A stretch of DNA of 64,000 nucleotides from Clostridia bacterium (lineage in GTDB: Bacteria; Bacillota; Clostridia; Oscillospirales; CAG-272): positions 62,001 through 126,000 of the forward strand of contig JAFTRY010000025.1 of the NCBI GenBank assembly GCA_017462035.1, in the 5' to 3' direction. Made by a program: the position numbers and the translations under genes. The notes under the pieces were generated by a model. That model did not search any database. It worked only from the letters and a program-made list of their open reading frames with translations, and was not told where the DNA came from. This document shows positions 32,921 through 41,812 of this stretch, piece by piece. Positions within the stretch are counted from its first letter, which is position 1, and each line of letters starts with the position of its first letter.

Positions 32921-33655
32921 ATGGAACAGATCGCAATCGTTACCGGCGTTGCCGGCGGAATCGGAAAGGCAAGCGCTCTGATGCTTGCGCAAAAGGGATA
33001 TACGGTAGTTGGCATGGGGCGGAGTGAGAGCCCGGATCTATCGGCGCTTCAAGGCTTGAATATAACCTATCTATCAGGGGACGTTTCCTGCCGCGCGGAT
33101 CGGGAACACCTTCTGAACACTGCTGTTGCCAAGGGACATATCACCGCCCTGGTCAACGTGGCGGGCGTTGCGCCCAAGGTCCGGCGGGATATTCTCGAAA
33201 TGACCGAGGAAAGCTACGACCTTGTAATGGGAATTAACACGAAGGGAACTCTGTTTTTGACCCAAGCGGTGGCAAATGAAATGGTAAAGCAGGGAAGAGG
33301 CGGAGCCATTGTCAATATTTCCTCCTGTTCAGCCTACACCAGCTCCACCAGCCGGGGAGAGTACTGCATTTCCAAGGCGGGTGTTTCCATGATTACTAAG
33401 CTGTTTGCTGACAGGCTTGCGTCAGAGGGGATTACTGTCAACGAGATCTGCCCCGGCATCATCGCCACAGGGATGACCGCTGCCGTAAAGGAAAAATATG
33501 ACCGGCTGATCGAGGGAGGCTTGGTGCCTCTGGGTCGTTGGGGAACACCCAATGACGTTGCCAAGGCGGTAGTGGCTCTGTGTGACGGAACCTTTGGGTA
33601 CACCACGGGAGAGTCCTTAATTCTGGACGGAGGTATGCACATCAGAAGGCTATGA
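32921..33655 (+). CDS. Short-chain dehydrogenase/reductase
   Basis: 244 residues, classical SDR. TGVAGGIGKA is the glycine-rich cofactor loop, NVAGVAP follows, and the catalytic Ser-Tyr-Lys occurs as NISSCSAYTS...YCISKAG. GDVSCRAD near residue 55 suggests NAD(P) choice cannot be fixed. AAGGAGAG precedes the start 10 nt after the upstream stop. Its stop overlaps the next start (ATGA). It interconverts an alcohol and ketone of the pathway substrate. Confidence 0.9.
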   Translation: MEQIAIVTGVAGGIGKASALMLAQKGYTVVGMGRSESPDLSALQGLNITYLSGDVSCRADREHLLNTAVAKGHITALVNVAGVAPKVRRDILEMTEESYDLVMGINTKGTLFLTQAVANEMVKQGRGGAIVNISSCSAYTSSTSRGEYCISKAGVSMITKLFADRLASEGITVNEICPGIIATGMTAAVKEKYDRLIEGGLVPLGRWGTPNDVAKAVVALCDGTFGYTTGESLILDGGMHIRRL

Positions 33656-35445
33656 AAAACAGATACCATACCCTAATCATCGGCACAGGGTGCGCCGGCT
33701 TCAACGCGGCGGACAGGCTGTACGGCTTTGGTATTCGAGACATTGCCATTGTCACTGAGGGAAGATATATGGGAACTTCCCGCAACACGGGAAGTGACAA
33801 GCAGACCTATTACAAGCTTTCCCTTTGCGGCTCGGAGGGGGACAGCGTTCGGGAAATGGCGGGGACCCTCTATTCAGGGGGCGGTGTCATGGGGGAGCAC
33901 GCCCTTTGCGAAGCTGCCTATTCTACCCGTTGTTTCATGCGTCTGGTAGAGCTTGGGGTACCCTTTCCCACCAACGAATTTGGGGAATACGCGGGCTACA
34001 AGACCGATCACGATCCTAGAACGAGAGCCACCTCCTGCGGACCTCTTACCTCCAAATATATGACCGAGGCACTGGAGCGCTCGGTTTTACAAAAGGGAAT
34101 CGAAATCCTTGATTTCCAACGGGTAATAGAGATCCTGACGGACGAGGATGGAGTCACCGGTATTGCTTGCGCCGATACGGTCACGGGAAAGCTCTCGGTG
34201 ATCGCCTGCCAAAACGTGATCCTCTGTACGGGCGGTCCCGCCGGGATCTACAAAAACACGGTCTATCCGAAAAGTCAGCATGGCGGAACGGGGCTTGCCA
34301 TTCTGGCTGGGGCATCCCTCTCCAATATGGAAGAGTGGCAATACGGGATTGCCAGCACCAAGTTCCGCTGGAATCTATCAGGAACTTATCAGCAGGTTTT
34401 ACCCCGATATATCTCGGTGGACGCAGAGGGAAACGAAAGAGAATTCTTGCACGAAACACTGGGAACTTCCTCGCTGGGACGGATCTTTCTCAAGGGTTAT
34501 CAGTGGCCCTTTGACACAAGAAAAGCCGAGGCATCCTCCCAGATCGATCTGTTGGTCGCCAAGGAGATCAAGCAAGGAAAGCGCGTCTATCTGGACTTCT
34601 CGCGCAATCCCAGGGGCTTGGAAAAGGACTTCTCGGCTTTACCCGAAGAAGCCTACGACTACCTGAGCCGTTCCGGGGCACTGTTCGGAACTCCCATTGA
34701 GCGTCTTGCGAAAATGAACAAAGGAGCCATTGACCTATACGCGTCCCATGGAATCGATCTCTATTCCGAATATTTGGAGATCGCCGTCTGCGCCCAGCAT
34801 TGTAATGGGGGCGTGACTGTGGATGCCAACTGGCAAACCGAAGTCAAGGGCTTATACGTTGCCGGTGAGGCGGCAGGTACCTTCGGCGTGTATCGCCCGG
34901 GGGGCAGCGCGCTGAATTCCACCCAGGTGGGAAGTCTGCGGGCGGCGGAGCATATTGCGGGGAAGAAAAGGGAAACGGCAGGTGTTCCCGCCTATACCCT
35001 TCCTGAAATCCAATACGGAAAATCCAATCTGACGCACCTTTGGAAAACGCTGCAAGCAGAGATGAGCCGTGTGGCGGATTTTGATCGCTCCACCGAAGGG
35101 ATGAGGGCGTTGTTTTCCCGTGTGCGCGAGCTTTGTGAGAGCTTTTTTGACAAAGCCGTCATCGCTGACAGCTCTGAGCTTTCGGACCTATTCAAGCTCT
35201 ATGATATGGTGCTGACTCAACGGTCCGTGCTTTCCGCCATGCTCTGCTCGGCGGAGCGATTGGGAACCCATGGGGCGGCTCTCGTTGACCGTCAGCCTTA
35301 CGGGACAGAGGAGGCGGTAAGAACGACCCGTACCGTAACCAAAGGTGAGGAATCCAGGCTGTGTCCGCTTTCGGACATGCCCGAACCCGAGCTTTGGTTT
35401 GAAACCCTTTTAGCAAGACGAAAAAAGGAGAATTTGGAACAATGA
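33652..35445 (+). CDS. FAD-dependent oxidoreductase, fumarate reductase/aspartate oxidase-like flavoprotein
   Basis: 597 residues. FAD-binding IIGTGCAGFNAADRLYGFG at the N-terminus, an FAD contact region SRNTGSDKQTYYK, a family motif NVILCTGGPAGIYKNTVYP, and near the C-terminal end of the core GGVTVDANWQTEVKGLYVAG then GGSALNSTQVGSL. This is the succinate dehydrogenase/fumarate reductase flavoprotein superfamily, without a signal peptide or heme domain. It may accept or give electrons to the OYE-like protein, or reduce an unsaturated acid itself. Both ends overlap neighbours by 4 bp. Confidence 0.85.
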   Translation: MKNRYHTLIIGTGCAGFNAADRLYGFGIRDIAIVTEGRYMGTSRNTGSDKQTYYKLSLCGSEGDSVREMAGTLYSGGGVMGEHALCEAAYSTRCFMRLVELGVPFPTNEFGEYAGYKTDHDPRTRATSCGPLTSKYMTEALERSVLQKGIEILDFQRVIEILTDEDGVTGIACADTVTGKLSVIACQNVILCTGGPAGIYKNTVYPKSQHGGTGLAILAGASLSNMEEWQYGIASTKFRWNLSGTYQQVLPRYISVDAEGNEREFLHETLGTSSLGRIFLKGYQWPFDTRKAEASSQIDLLVAKEIKQGKRVYLDFSRNPRGLEKDFSALPEEAYDYLSRSGALFGTPIERLAKMNKGAIDLYASHGIDLYSEYLEIAVCAQHCNGGVTVDANWQTEVKGLYVAGEAAGTFGVYRPGGSALNSTQVGSLRAAEHIAGKKRETAGVPAYTLPEIQYGKSNLTHLWKTLQAEMSRVADFDRSTEGMRALFSRVRELCESFFDKAVIADSSELSDLFKLYDMVLTQRSVLSAMLCSAERLGTHGAALVDRQPYGTEEAVRTTRTVTKGEESRLCPLSDMPEPELWFETLLARRKKENLEQ

Positions 35446-36380
35446 AGGTATGTTTGATTGGTGTTTGCGGACACGTAAGACAAGCAATGAGAGTTCTCCG
35501 CAAAAGAGAGAACGTGATCCTTTGCGGAATCGCGCCGGGAAGCATTCAGGAGGGCCGTGTGGCGGACTTTGATCCTACGATTCCTTTTTATGAGGATTAT
35601 CGCGTGATGCTGGATGAGGTAAAACCCGATCTTGCGGTGGTTTCTCCTGTGTTTGGACTGACCGGAGAGGTCATTTTGGCATGCGCGCAGCGTAGAGCTT
35701 CGGTTTTCTCCGAAAAGCCCGTAGCAACGACACTTTCCCAGCTGGAGCAGGTAGAACGAGCGGTTCGGGAGAACGGCATCCGCTTTTGCGCCATGCATTA
35801 CCTGCGGTATACGCCTGCCTTCTACGAGGGTGCGCGCATGGTTGCCGAGGGCGCCATTGGTGAGCTACGTATGATTACGGCGCAAAAAAGCTATCGGTAT
35901 GGCATCCGTCCTCAGTGGTACGGGGAGCGTTCCTTGTACGGGGGAACCATTCCCTGGGTAGGGATCCACGCCATCGATTGGATCTACCATTTTTCCGGCA
36001 AACGATTTTTGACGGTCCGCGCCAGAAGCGTTGGTAAAAATCCGGAAATGGCTGCCCTTTGCCAGTTCGAATTGGAGGGAGACGTAATGGCATCCATGAA
36101 TCTGGACTACTACCGCCCCGACTCCGCGCCCACCCATGGGGATGATCGGATCCGCTGTGTGGGAACTGAGGGTGTATTGGAGATCCGTGAGTGCCGAATT
36201 GATTGGATGAACGGACAAACAAGACAGATTTTGGAGCCTGTCGATGCCCCTGAGCTTCTCACGGAGTTTCTCGACGGAAAGGATCCGATCTCTCCCGAGG
36301 AAATTTTTTATTTGACACGGGTCGCCTTGTTGACCCGAGAAGCGGCAGATACGAAACAAGAAATTAGAATCGAGGGTTAA
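35442..36380 (+). CDS. Gfo/Idh/MocA-family dehydrogenase (first)
   Basis: 312 residues. A Rossmann domain at the N-terminus (MKVCLIGVCGHVRQAMRVLR), the catalytic-lysine motif SEKPVATT near residue 90, and a substrate domain with GGTIPWVGIHAIDWIYHFSG near 167, which keeps the His-x2-Asp pair. These enzymes oxidise sugar or cyclitol hydroxyls with NAD(P). It overlaps the flavoprotein gene by 4 bp and sits 1 nt before a second family member, implying two oxidation/reduction steps on a polyol-like substrate. Confidence 0.88.
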   Translation: MKVCLIGVCGHVRQAMRVLRKRENVILCGIAPGSIQEGRVADFDPTIPFYEDYRVMLDEVKPDLAVVSPVFGLTGEVILACAQRRASVFSEKPVATTLSQLEQVERAVRENGIRFCAMHYLRYTPAFYEGARMVAEGAIGELRMITAQKSYRYGIRPQWYGERSLYGGTIPWVGIHAIDWIYHFSGKRFLTVRARSVGKNPEMAALCQFELEGDVMASMNLDYYRPDSAPTHGDDRIRCVGTEGVLEIRECRIDWMNGQTRQILEPVDAPELLTEFLDGKDPISPEEIFYLTRVALLTREAADTKQEIRIEG

Positions 36381-36381
36381 T

Positions 36382-37533
36382 ATGAAAATTGTATTGGTTG
36401 GTGCGGGAGGCTACGGCTCCGGGTACGTCAAGCGGTTGCTGATACCTCAGGATCCTCAGGTCGTTTTAGAGGGAATCGTGGATCCCTATTTCTCTTCCTG
36501 CGCCACAAAAAACGAGATTGAAGCGGCGGGAATTCCCGTCTATGAGACCATGGACGGGTTCTACGCAGAGCACGGCGCGGATTTGGCGGTGATCTGCACG
36601 CCCCCCTTCCTGCATCGGGAGCAGAGCATTTGCGCTCTGCGCAATGGCTCTTACGTGTTATGCGAAAAGCCTGTGGCTCCTACTGTCACGGAAGCAAATG
36701 CCATGGCACAGGCAGAGGAGGAATACGGAAAATGGATCGCCATCGGATATCAATGGTCCTTTTCCGAAGCGATCAGAGAATTAAAAAAGGATATTTTAGC
36801 GGAAAGACTGGGAAACGCCGTCTTCCTGAAAACCATCATCAGCTGGCCCCGCAATCGGGCTTATTACGCCCGAGGCGGCGGATGGGGCGGCAAGATGTTT
36901 TGGAACGGGGCTCCGCTCTTGGATTCGGTAGTGTCCAACGCCTGTGCCCACTATCTGCACAATATGCTGTTTCTTTTGGGAGATCGGATGAATCGAAGCG
37001 CCCGAGTCACCGAGCTTTCCGGTGATTGTTTTCGGGCGAATGCCATAGAGAACTTTGATACCTGCTCCCTGAAGCTTCGGACAGAGCAGGGAGCTGAGCT
37101 TTATTTTCTTGCCTCTCACGCGGCAAGGAAGGCTCTCAATCCGGAGTTTGAATATGTGTTTGAAAGGGCGACGGTTACCTTTTCCGAAGACAATGGTTCC
37201 CTGATCCGCGCGAGCTTTGCCGATGGAAGTGAGAAGATCTACGGAGATCCTTTTGCCGACTCTTTTGAAAAGCTCCGAGCTTGCATCGCCGCCATCAGAA
37301 ACGGGGAAGCCCCTATTTGTACGGTTCGTACCGCCACCCCTCACACCGAAGTGATCCAGCAGATCTGGAAGGAGCTTCCTATTGTAACGGTACCTGCCGA
37401 GATGATCCAGGAAAACCCAACATTGGACGGTATTTACGTAGAGGGATTGTTTGAGAGCATGCTGGAGGCATACACGGATCGAAAGCTATTGTCCCAGGTA
37501 GATTCTACCCTTTTTGGTAACGGGGTGAAATAA
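36382..37533 (+). CDS. Gfo/Idh/MocA-family dehydrogenase (second)
   Basis: 383 residues. VLVGAGGYGSGYVKRLL cofactor loop, CEKPVAPTVTEANAMA with the catalytic Lys, and FWNGAPLLDSVVSNACAHYL then HNMLFLLG, the signature of a subgroup that carries Asp and His in a DS-x3-NAxxHxxHN arrangement rather than the usual GG.x.D.G.H. Only distantly similar to the first copy, so it likely acts on a different intermediate. It lies 1 nt after the first and 1 nt before the TIM-barrel gene. Confidence 0.87.
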   Translation: MKIVLVGAGGYGSGYVKRLLIPQDPQVVLEGIVDPYFSSCATKNEIEAAGIPVYETMDGFYAEHGADLAVICTPPFLHREQSICALRNGSYVLCEKPVAPTVTEANAMAQAEEEYGKWIAIGYQWSFSEAIRELKKDILAERLGNAVFLKTIISWPRNRAYYARGGGWGGKMFWNGAPLLDSVVSNACAHYLHNMLFLLGDRMNRSARVTELSGDCFRANAIENFDTCSLKLRTEQGAELYFLASHAARKALNPEFEYVFERATVTFSEDNGSLIRASFADGSEKIYGDPFADSFEKLRACIAAIRNGEAPICTVRTATPHTEVIQQIWKELPIVTVPAEMIQENPTLDGIYVEGLFESMLEAYTDRKLLSQVDSTLFGNGVK

Positions 37534-37534
37534 A

Positions 37535-38293
37535 ATGAGACACAAATATGATCTGGGATTGGTATCGGTATCCTTCCGCTCCTCCTCACCCGAGGAGATT
37601 CTGAGTGCCATGAGGCAGGCGGGACTTTCTCACGTGGAATGGGGCAGTGACGTACACGCGCCTTGCGGAGACCGGGAACGGCTTTGCGAGATCGCTCAGA
37701 TGCAAAAGGAGCTGGGAGTGACCTGTTCCTCCTACGGAACCTATTTTCGTCTGGGAGAAACTCCTCTTTCGGAACTGGAGCACTATATTGCCGCTGCCAA
37801 CATTTTGGGGACGGAGGTATTGCGCCTTTGGTGCGGAGCCAAGAGCGGAGCCGATATGACACCGGGTGAGAAGGAAGCTTTGTTTGAGCAGTGCCGGAAA
37901 GCCGCGGTCATAGCGGAGAAAAACGGGGTGATGCTGTGTATGGAATGTCACAAAAAAACCTTTACGGAGCGAAAGGAAGATAGCGAGGCACTCATGCGAG
38001 CCATAGCCTCTCCAAGCTTCCGCATGTACTGGCAGCCCTTTCAATGGCTGACACGGGAGCAAAACGCAGAGGTGGCTCGGACGGTATCTCCCTTTACCGA
38101 GCACATTCACGTATTCCACTGGAAGGGGGATCAGAAACTTTCTCTGTGGGAGGGAATGGAAGAGTGGCGTGAATATTTGAGCCTATTTTCCACGCCTCGT
38201 ACTCTTCTTTTGGAATTTATGCCTGACGGTCAGCTCGAATCGCTGCCTCGGGAGGCGGAGGCACTGAAGATTATGATAGGAGACACGGAATGA
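37535..38293 (+). CDS. Sugar phosphate isomerase/epimerase-like TIM barrel (AP endonuclease 2 family)
   Basis: 252 residues. Xylose isomerase-like fold: AGLSHVEWGSDVHAPCGD, ILGTEVLRLWCGAKSG, NGVMLCMECHKKTFTE and HIHVFHWKGDQ, with metal-ligand-type Glu and His residues at the strand ends. Members isomerise or epimerise ketoses, dehydrate inosose or cleave 3-keto-glycosides. Pairing with Gfo/Idh/MocA enzymes is frequent in such pathways. The exact reaction is not predictable. Its stop overlaps the next start (ATGA). Confidence 0.8.
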   Translation: MRHKYDLGLVSVSFRSSSPEEILSAMRQAGLSHVEWGSDVHAPCGDRERLCEIAQMQKELGVTCSSYGTYFRLGETPLSELEHYIAAANILGTEVLRLWCGAKSGADMTPGEKEALFEQCRKAAVIAEKNGVMLCMECHKKTFTERKEDSEALMRAIASPSFRMYWQPFQWLTREQNAEVARTVSPFTEHIHVFHWKGDQKLSLWEGMEEWREYLSLFSTPRTLLLEFMPDGQLESLPREAEALKIMIGDTE

Positions 38294-39291
38294 AAGCCAT
38301 ATTTTTGTCCGAAAAGAAAGAGAAAATTTTCCAGGTTTACGCCCCGGAGACAGTTCAAACACTTCAAAGGTTGCTAGACGTGGAGAAGCATGGTTATACA
38401 AAGGCGGATATTTTGAGGGAGCCCTCTGCCTGTTCACATACTGAGATCATTTTCTCCACCTGGGGCATGCCCTCCTTTTCCGAGGAAGAGATCCGTACAT
38501 ATTTCCCTTCCTTAAAGGCGATATTTTACGCCGCGGGCTCGGTACAAAAATTCGCGAGACCCTTTTTGGCGTGTGGAGTGCGGATATTCAGCGCCTGGGC
38601 GGCAAACGCCGTTCCCGTAGCCGAATACACCGTGTCTCAGATTCTGCTGGCGAACAAGGGCTTTTATGCTCATACCAGGCTGATGGCAGAGCGAATGGTA
38701 TCGGATGCCCGCGCCCTGACGGCGCGCTATCCCGGCAATTACGGAGTGAGAATTGGACTTGTGGGGTGCGGGATGATTGGGTCTTTGGTCGCTCAGATGC
38801 TGAAAGCTTACCATCTGGAGGTGGCAGTGTACGATCCCTATCTGTCCCCAGAGCGAACAAAGACCCTCGGCGTGACGCTCTGCTCCCTGGAGGAGCTGTT
38901 TTCCACCTGCGGGGTGGTATCCAACCATCTGCCAAATCTGGATGCGACCAAGCGTATGTTGCGATACGAGCACTTTTCCTCCATGGTGCCCTATGCCACC
39001 TTTCTCAATACGGGAAGGGGAGCGCAGGTCGTGGAGGCGGAGCTGGTTCGAATTCTTCGGGAGCGCCCCGACCTGACGGCAGTGCTGGACGTGACCGATC
39101 CTGAGCCCGCCGACCTGTCCCATCCCTTTTATACCCTGCCCAACTGCTTCTTAACTCCTCACATCGCGGGAAGCCTGGGAAATGAAGTAGCGCGTATGGG
39201 AGAATATATGGCAGAGGAACTTGTACGTTATCTAGAAGGAAGCCGAACCGATTACGAAGTAACTCTGAACATGCTTGAGACTATGGCATAA
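38290..39291 (+). CDS. D-isomer-specific 2-hydroxyacid dehydrogenase
   Basis: 333 residues. NAD-binding motif IGLVGCGMIGSLVAQML near residue 152. The catalytic triad is seen as Arg in NTGRGAQVV, Glu in DVTDPEPAD and His in LTPHIAGS. Interconverts a 2-oxoacid and a D-2-hydroxyacid. Last gene of the operon, overlapping the previous one by 4 bp. A 2-oxoacid or its hydroxyacid is therefore a likely endpoint or waypoint of the pathway. Confidence 0.9.
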   Translation: MKAIFLSEKKEKIFQVYAPETVQTLQRLLDVEKHGYTKADILREPSACSHTEIIFSTWGMPSFSEEEIRTYFPSLKAIFYAAGSVQKFARPFLACGVRIFSAWAANAVPVAEYTVSQILLANKGFYAHTRLMAERMVSDARALTARYPGNYGVRIGLVGCGMIGSLVAQMLKAYHLEVAVYDPYLSPERTKTLGVTLCSLEELFSTCGVVSNHLPNLDATKRMLRYEHFSSMVPYATFLNTGRGAQVVEAELVRILRERPDLTAVLDVTDPEPADLSHPFYTLPNCFLTPHIAGSLGNEVARMGEYMAEELVRYLEGSRTDYEVTLNMLETMA

Positions 39292-39403
39292 CGGATGGCA
39301 ATGGATCAGAAGCGCGTGCTTGCGGTTTATTGATGGAGATTCATTGATTTTTTCGAAAAAATTGATTTTCTTTTAACTTTTTGAAAATAAATACCGCAAA
39401 GGA

Positions 39404-39432
39404 TTGCAAGGGACGGGGTGTTCTGATAAAAT
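39404..39432 (+). promoter_or_regulatory. Promoter of the channel-like protein gene
   Basis: TTGCAA (39404-39409), 17 nt, TAAAAT (39427-39432), 40 nt above the start. Confidence 0.7.
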
Positions 39433-39472
39433 ATAGCTGTCCAAATAAAAAATGTAAAAAAAGGAGAAAAAC

Positions 39473-40672
39473 ATGTTTGACAAAATTCTTGGCGTAATTC
39501 AAGACATCTGGGCAATCGCGCTTGTGCAGTTTATTGTCTACTTAGTTCTTGCTTTCCTGGCAGCAGGACTTTCCAGCTGGCTGGTAAAGAAGCTTCTGAA
39601 GCTGGCAAAGCTGGATAAGAAGCTGGACAAGTGGGGCGTAAACGAGGGGCAGATTGGAACCTCCCTTTCCTTTGTAGGAAAGCTGGTTTATCTGGTGGTT
39701 TTCCTGATGTTCCTTCCTCCCGCATTGGACGCTATCGGCGTATCCAGCGTGTCCGGTCCCATCAACGGCTTTGTATCTACCTTCATTGAGTATCTGCCCA
39801 AAATCATCGGCGCGGTGATCCTTCTCTACGTAGGGATCCTGATCGCTCAGATCCTGGGTCAGATCGTTTCGGTTCTTCTGAAGAAGACCAAGCTGGACAA
39901 CCTGGTGAAGAGAACCGACGAGGATGGAAACAGAGTGGTTCTGCTTTCCGATCTTTTGACTAAGGTTCTGATGGCTATGATCATTCTGATCACCTTAGTT
40001 CAGGCACTGATCCTGCTCGAAATCGAAGCGATCTCCGGCCCTGCCATGACCATTGTATCCTCGATCTTCGGCGCGATTCCCTCCATCTTGCTGGCAGTCG
40101 TTGTGGTTTCTTGCGGTATGCTGGTTGCCAGCATTGCTTGCAGTCTGCTTTACAACGTTTTGATCGCGACCAATTTCGACAACGTGGTAAAGAAGCTGCT
40201 TCCTCAGATCAAGGTATCCGCAACCAAAGTGGTTATCAACATCGTAAGAACGATGATCGTGATCTTCATTGCCGCTCAGGCAATTGAGGTTCTCAACCTC
40301 TCCATCTTGACCATGATCGTAACGGCTGTGATCTCGTATCTGCCTCTTGTAATTAAGTCCGCCGTGATCCTCTTCGTAGCGTTCATCGGTGCCAACATGC
40401 TGGAGGGAGTGATCGTGAAGGCAAATCCGAAGGCATCTAACCTTGCGAAGATCATTAAGGTTGCTATCTTTACTCTTGCCGGCTTCATGATCCTCAGCCA
40501 GCTGGAGATCGCTTCCACCATCGTCAACACAGCCTTTGTGGTTACCATTGCCGCCATCGCTGTTTCCTTCGCTCTTGCCTTTGGTCTGGGCGGAAGGGAC
40601 TTCGCTAAGAAGACTCTTGACAGAGTCGATGAAAAAATCGAAAAGTGCTCTAAGGAAAACGAAGAAGAGTAA
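39473..40672 (+). CDS. Mechanosensitive channel-like multi-helix protein (CmpX/TM_helix type)
   Basis: 399 residues with about 10-11 membrane helices. Repeated blocks of two helices and an amphipathic linker (LVKKLLKLAKLDKKLDKWGV, LLKKTKLDNLVKRTDEDGN, IATNFDNVVKKLLPQIKVSA) resemble the conserved TM_helix repeats of small-conductance mechanosensitive channel relatives such as CmpX. FALAFGLGGRDFAKKTLDRV near the C-terminus matches the pore-lining motif of that family. AAAGGAG precedes the start. Could open under osmotic stress or act in envelope sensing. Confidence 0.8.
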   Translation: MFDKILGVIQDIWAIALVQFIVYLVLAFLAAGLSSWLVKKLLKLAKLDKKLDKWGVNEGQIGTSLSFVGKLVYLVVFLMFLPPALDAIGVSSVSGPINGFVSTFIEYLPKIIGAVILLYVGILIAQILGQIVSVLLKKTKLDNLVKRTDEDGNRVVLLSDLLTKVLMAMIILITLVQALILLEIEAISGPAMTIVSSIFGAIPSILLAVVVVSCGMLVASIACSLLYNVLIATNFDNVVKKLLPQIKVSATKVVINIVRTMIVIFIAAQAIEVLNLSILTMIVTAVISYLPLVIKSAVILFVAFIGANMLEGVIVKANPKASNLAKIIKVAIFTLAGFMILSQLEIASTIVNTAFVVTIAAIAVSFALAFGLGGRDFAKKTLDRVDEKIEKCSKENEEE

Positions 40673-40701
40673 CACTCGTTTTACCCGGAAGAATGAACTT
40701 C

Positions 40702-40751
40702 ATAGGACCGAGTCCCCCGTAGGGGGGCTTGGTCCTATGTTTCTTTTTTCA
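40702..40751 (+). terminator. Strong Rho-independent terminator
   Basis: ATAGGACCGAGTCCCCC pairs with the GGGGGG-CTTGGTCCTAT arm around GTAG, followed by GTTTCTTTTTTC. Confidence 0.92.
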
Positions 40752-40782
40752 ACGGTAGAAAAAAAAAGTACGGCGCGCGGGG

Positions 40783-40811
40783 TTGACAAACCTTTCGCGC
40801 CGTGATACAAT
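40783..40811 (+). promoter_or_regulatory. Promoter of the esterase gene
   Basis: TTGACA (40783-40788), 17 nt, TACAAT (40806-40811). Confidence 0.85.
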
Positions 40812-40865
40812 AGTGCCAGTGTATTCTCGAAGCCGAATGACCGGGGAACAAGGGAGGAACTTTCA

Positions 40866-41648
40866 ATGGCTTTTTTTGAAATGCATTACCATTCTGACGC
40901 ACTGAAATCCGCCGTTACCGTCAACGTAGTTCTGCCTGAATCGGCAAAAACGATGATCGGTATGAAGGCGGACGGAGGATCTAACTATAAGACCTTATAT
41001 TTGCTACACGGTCTGTCCGACGATCAAACGACCTGGATGCGGAGAACCTCTATTGAACGGTATGCCGCCGAGTACGGTGTGGCGGTGGTAATGCCGAACG
41101 GGGGACGAAGCTGGTATACGGATACGGCAGACGGTGCCGCCTATCTGACCTTTGTGGGTGAGGAGCTTCCTCATGCTTGCCGCGGCTTTTTCAGGGGAAT
41201 GTCGGAGCGTAGGGAGGATACCTGGATCGGCGGACTTTCCATGGGCGGCTACGGTGCCATCAAGACTGCCCTTACCTATCCGGATCGCTTTGGCGGCTGC
41301 GTGTCTTTGTCGGGAGCCTTGGACATTGCTGATTTTTGCCAACGTGTCAAGCTGTGTGAATGGCAGGGGATCTTCGGTTTTTCTCTGCAAAGCGGTGAGG
41401 AGCTGAGAGGAAGCCAACACGACGTATACAATCTGTCACGGAAAAACCATGAAGCGGGCACGCCCTTTCCGAGGCTGTATATGTGGTGCGGCGAGAGTGA
41501 TTCTCTGTTGAAGGATAATCGAGCCTTTCACGAGCTGATGAAGGAGCTTTCCGTTCCCCATCAATATGAGGAATCGGAAGGGGATCACAGCTGGAAATGG
41601 TGGGATCTGCATATTCAGAATGCCTTACGGTATTTGTCGGACAAATAA
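40866..41648 (+). CDS. CE1/S-formylglutathione hydrolase-like serine esterase
   Basis: 260 residues, alpha/beta hydrolase. LYLLHGLSDDQTTWMRR forms the oxyanion region, GLSMGGYGA carries the nucleophile Ser, GESDSLLKDN the acidic residue and EGDHSWKWWD the His. The arrangement matches the FrmB/EstA (tributyrin esterase) type in Bacillota and carbohydrate esterase family 1. No signal peptide, so cytoplasmic. It has its own promoter and terminator. The substrate is probably a short-chain or acyl-sugar ester. Confidence 0.88.
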   Translation: MAFFEMHYHSDALKSAVTVNVVLPESAKTMIGMKADGGSNYKTLYLLHGLSDDQTTWMRRTSIERYAAEYGVAVVMPNGGRSWYTDTADGAAYLTFVGEELPHACRGFFRGMSERREDTWIGGLSMGGYGAIKTALTYPDRFGGCVSLSGALDIADFCQRVKLCEWQGIFGFSLQSGEELRGSQHDVYNLSRKNHEAGTPFPRLYMWCGESDSLLKDNRAFHELMKELSVPHQYEESEGDHSWKWWDLHIQNALRYLSDK

Positions 41649-41693
41649 TTGTTAAAATTTCAAATTGGGAAACACAATATTCCATGAATCGGT

Positions 41694-41731
41694 AAAGGAC
41701 GGAGAAATTTGCTTCTCCGTCCTTTGTTTTT
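41694..41731 (+). terminator. Terminator of the esterase gene
   Basis: AAAGGACGGAGAA (41694-41706) pairs with TTCTCCGTCCTTT (41713-41725), followed by GTTTTT. Confidence 0.9.
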
Positions 41732-41812
41732 GCTGAAAACTTCCGCTGGCTCGCGTATATTGGCGGCAAAATCATGACAAACTATACCTATCATCCATAA
41801 GGAGGTGAAATC

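Noticed and set aside
31627..39291. Bile-acid or urolithin operon
   Set aside because: An OYE and an SDR are present, but the Gfo/Idh/MocA, TIM-barrel and hydroxyacid dehydrogenase genes do not fit those gene sets.
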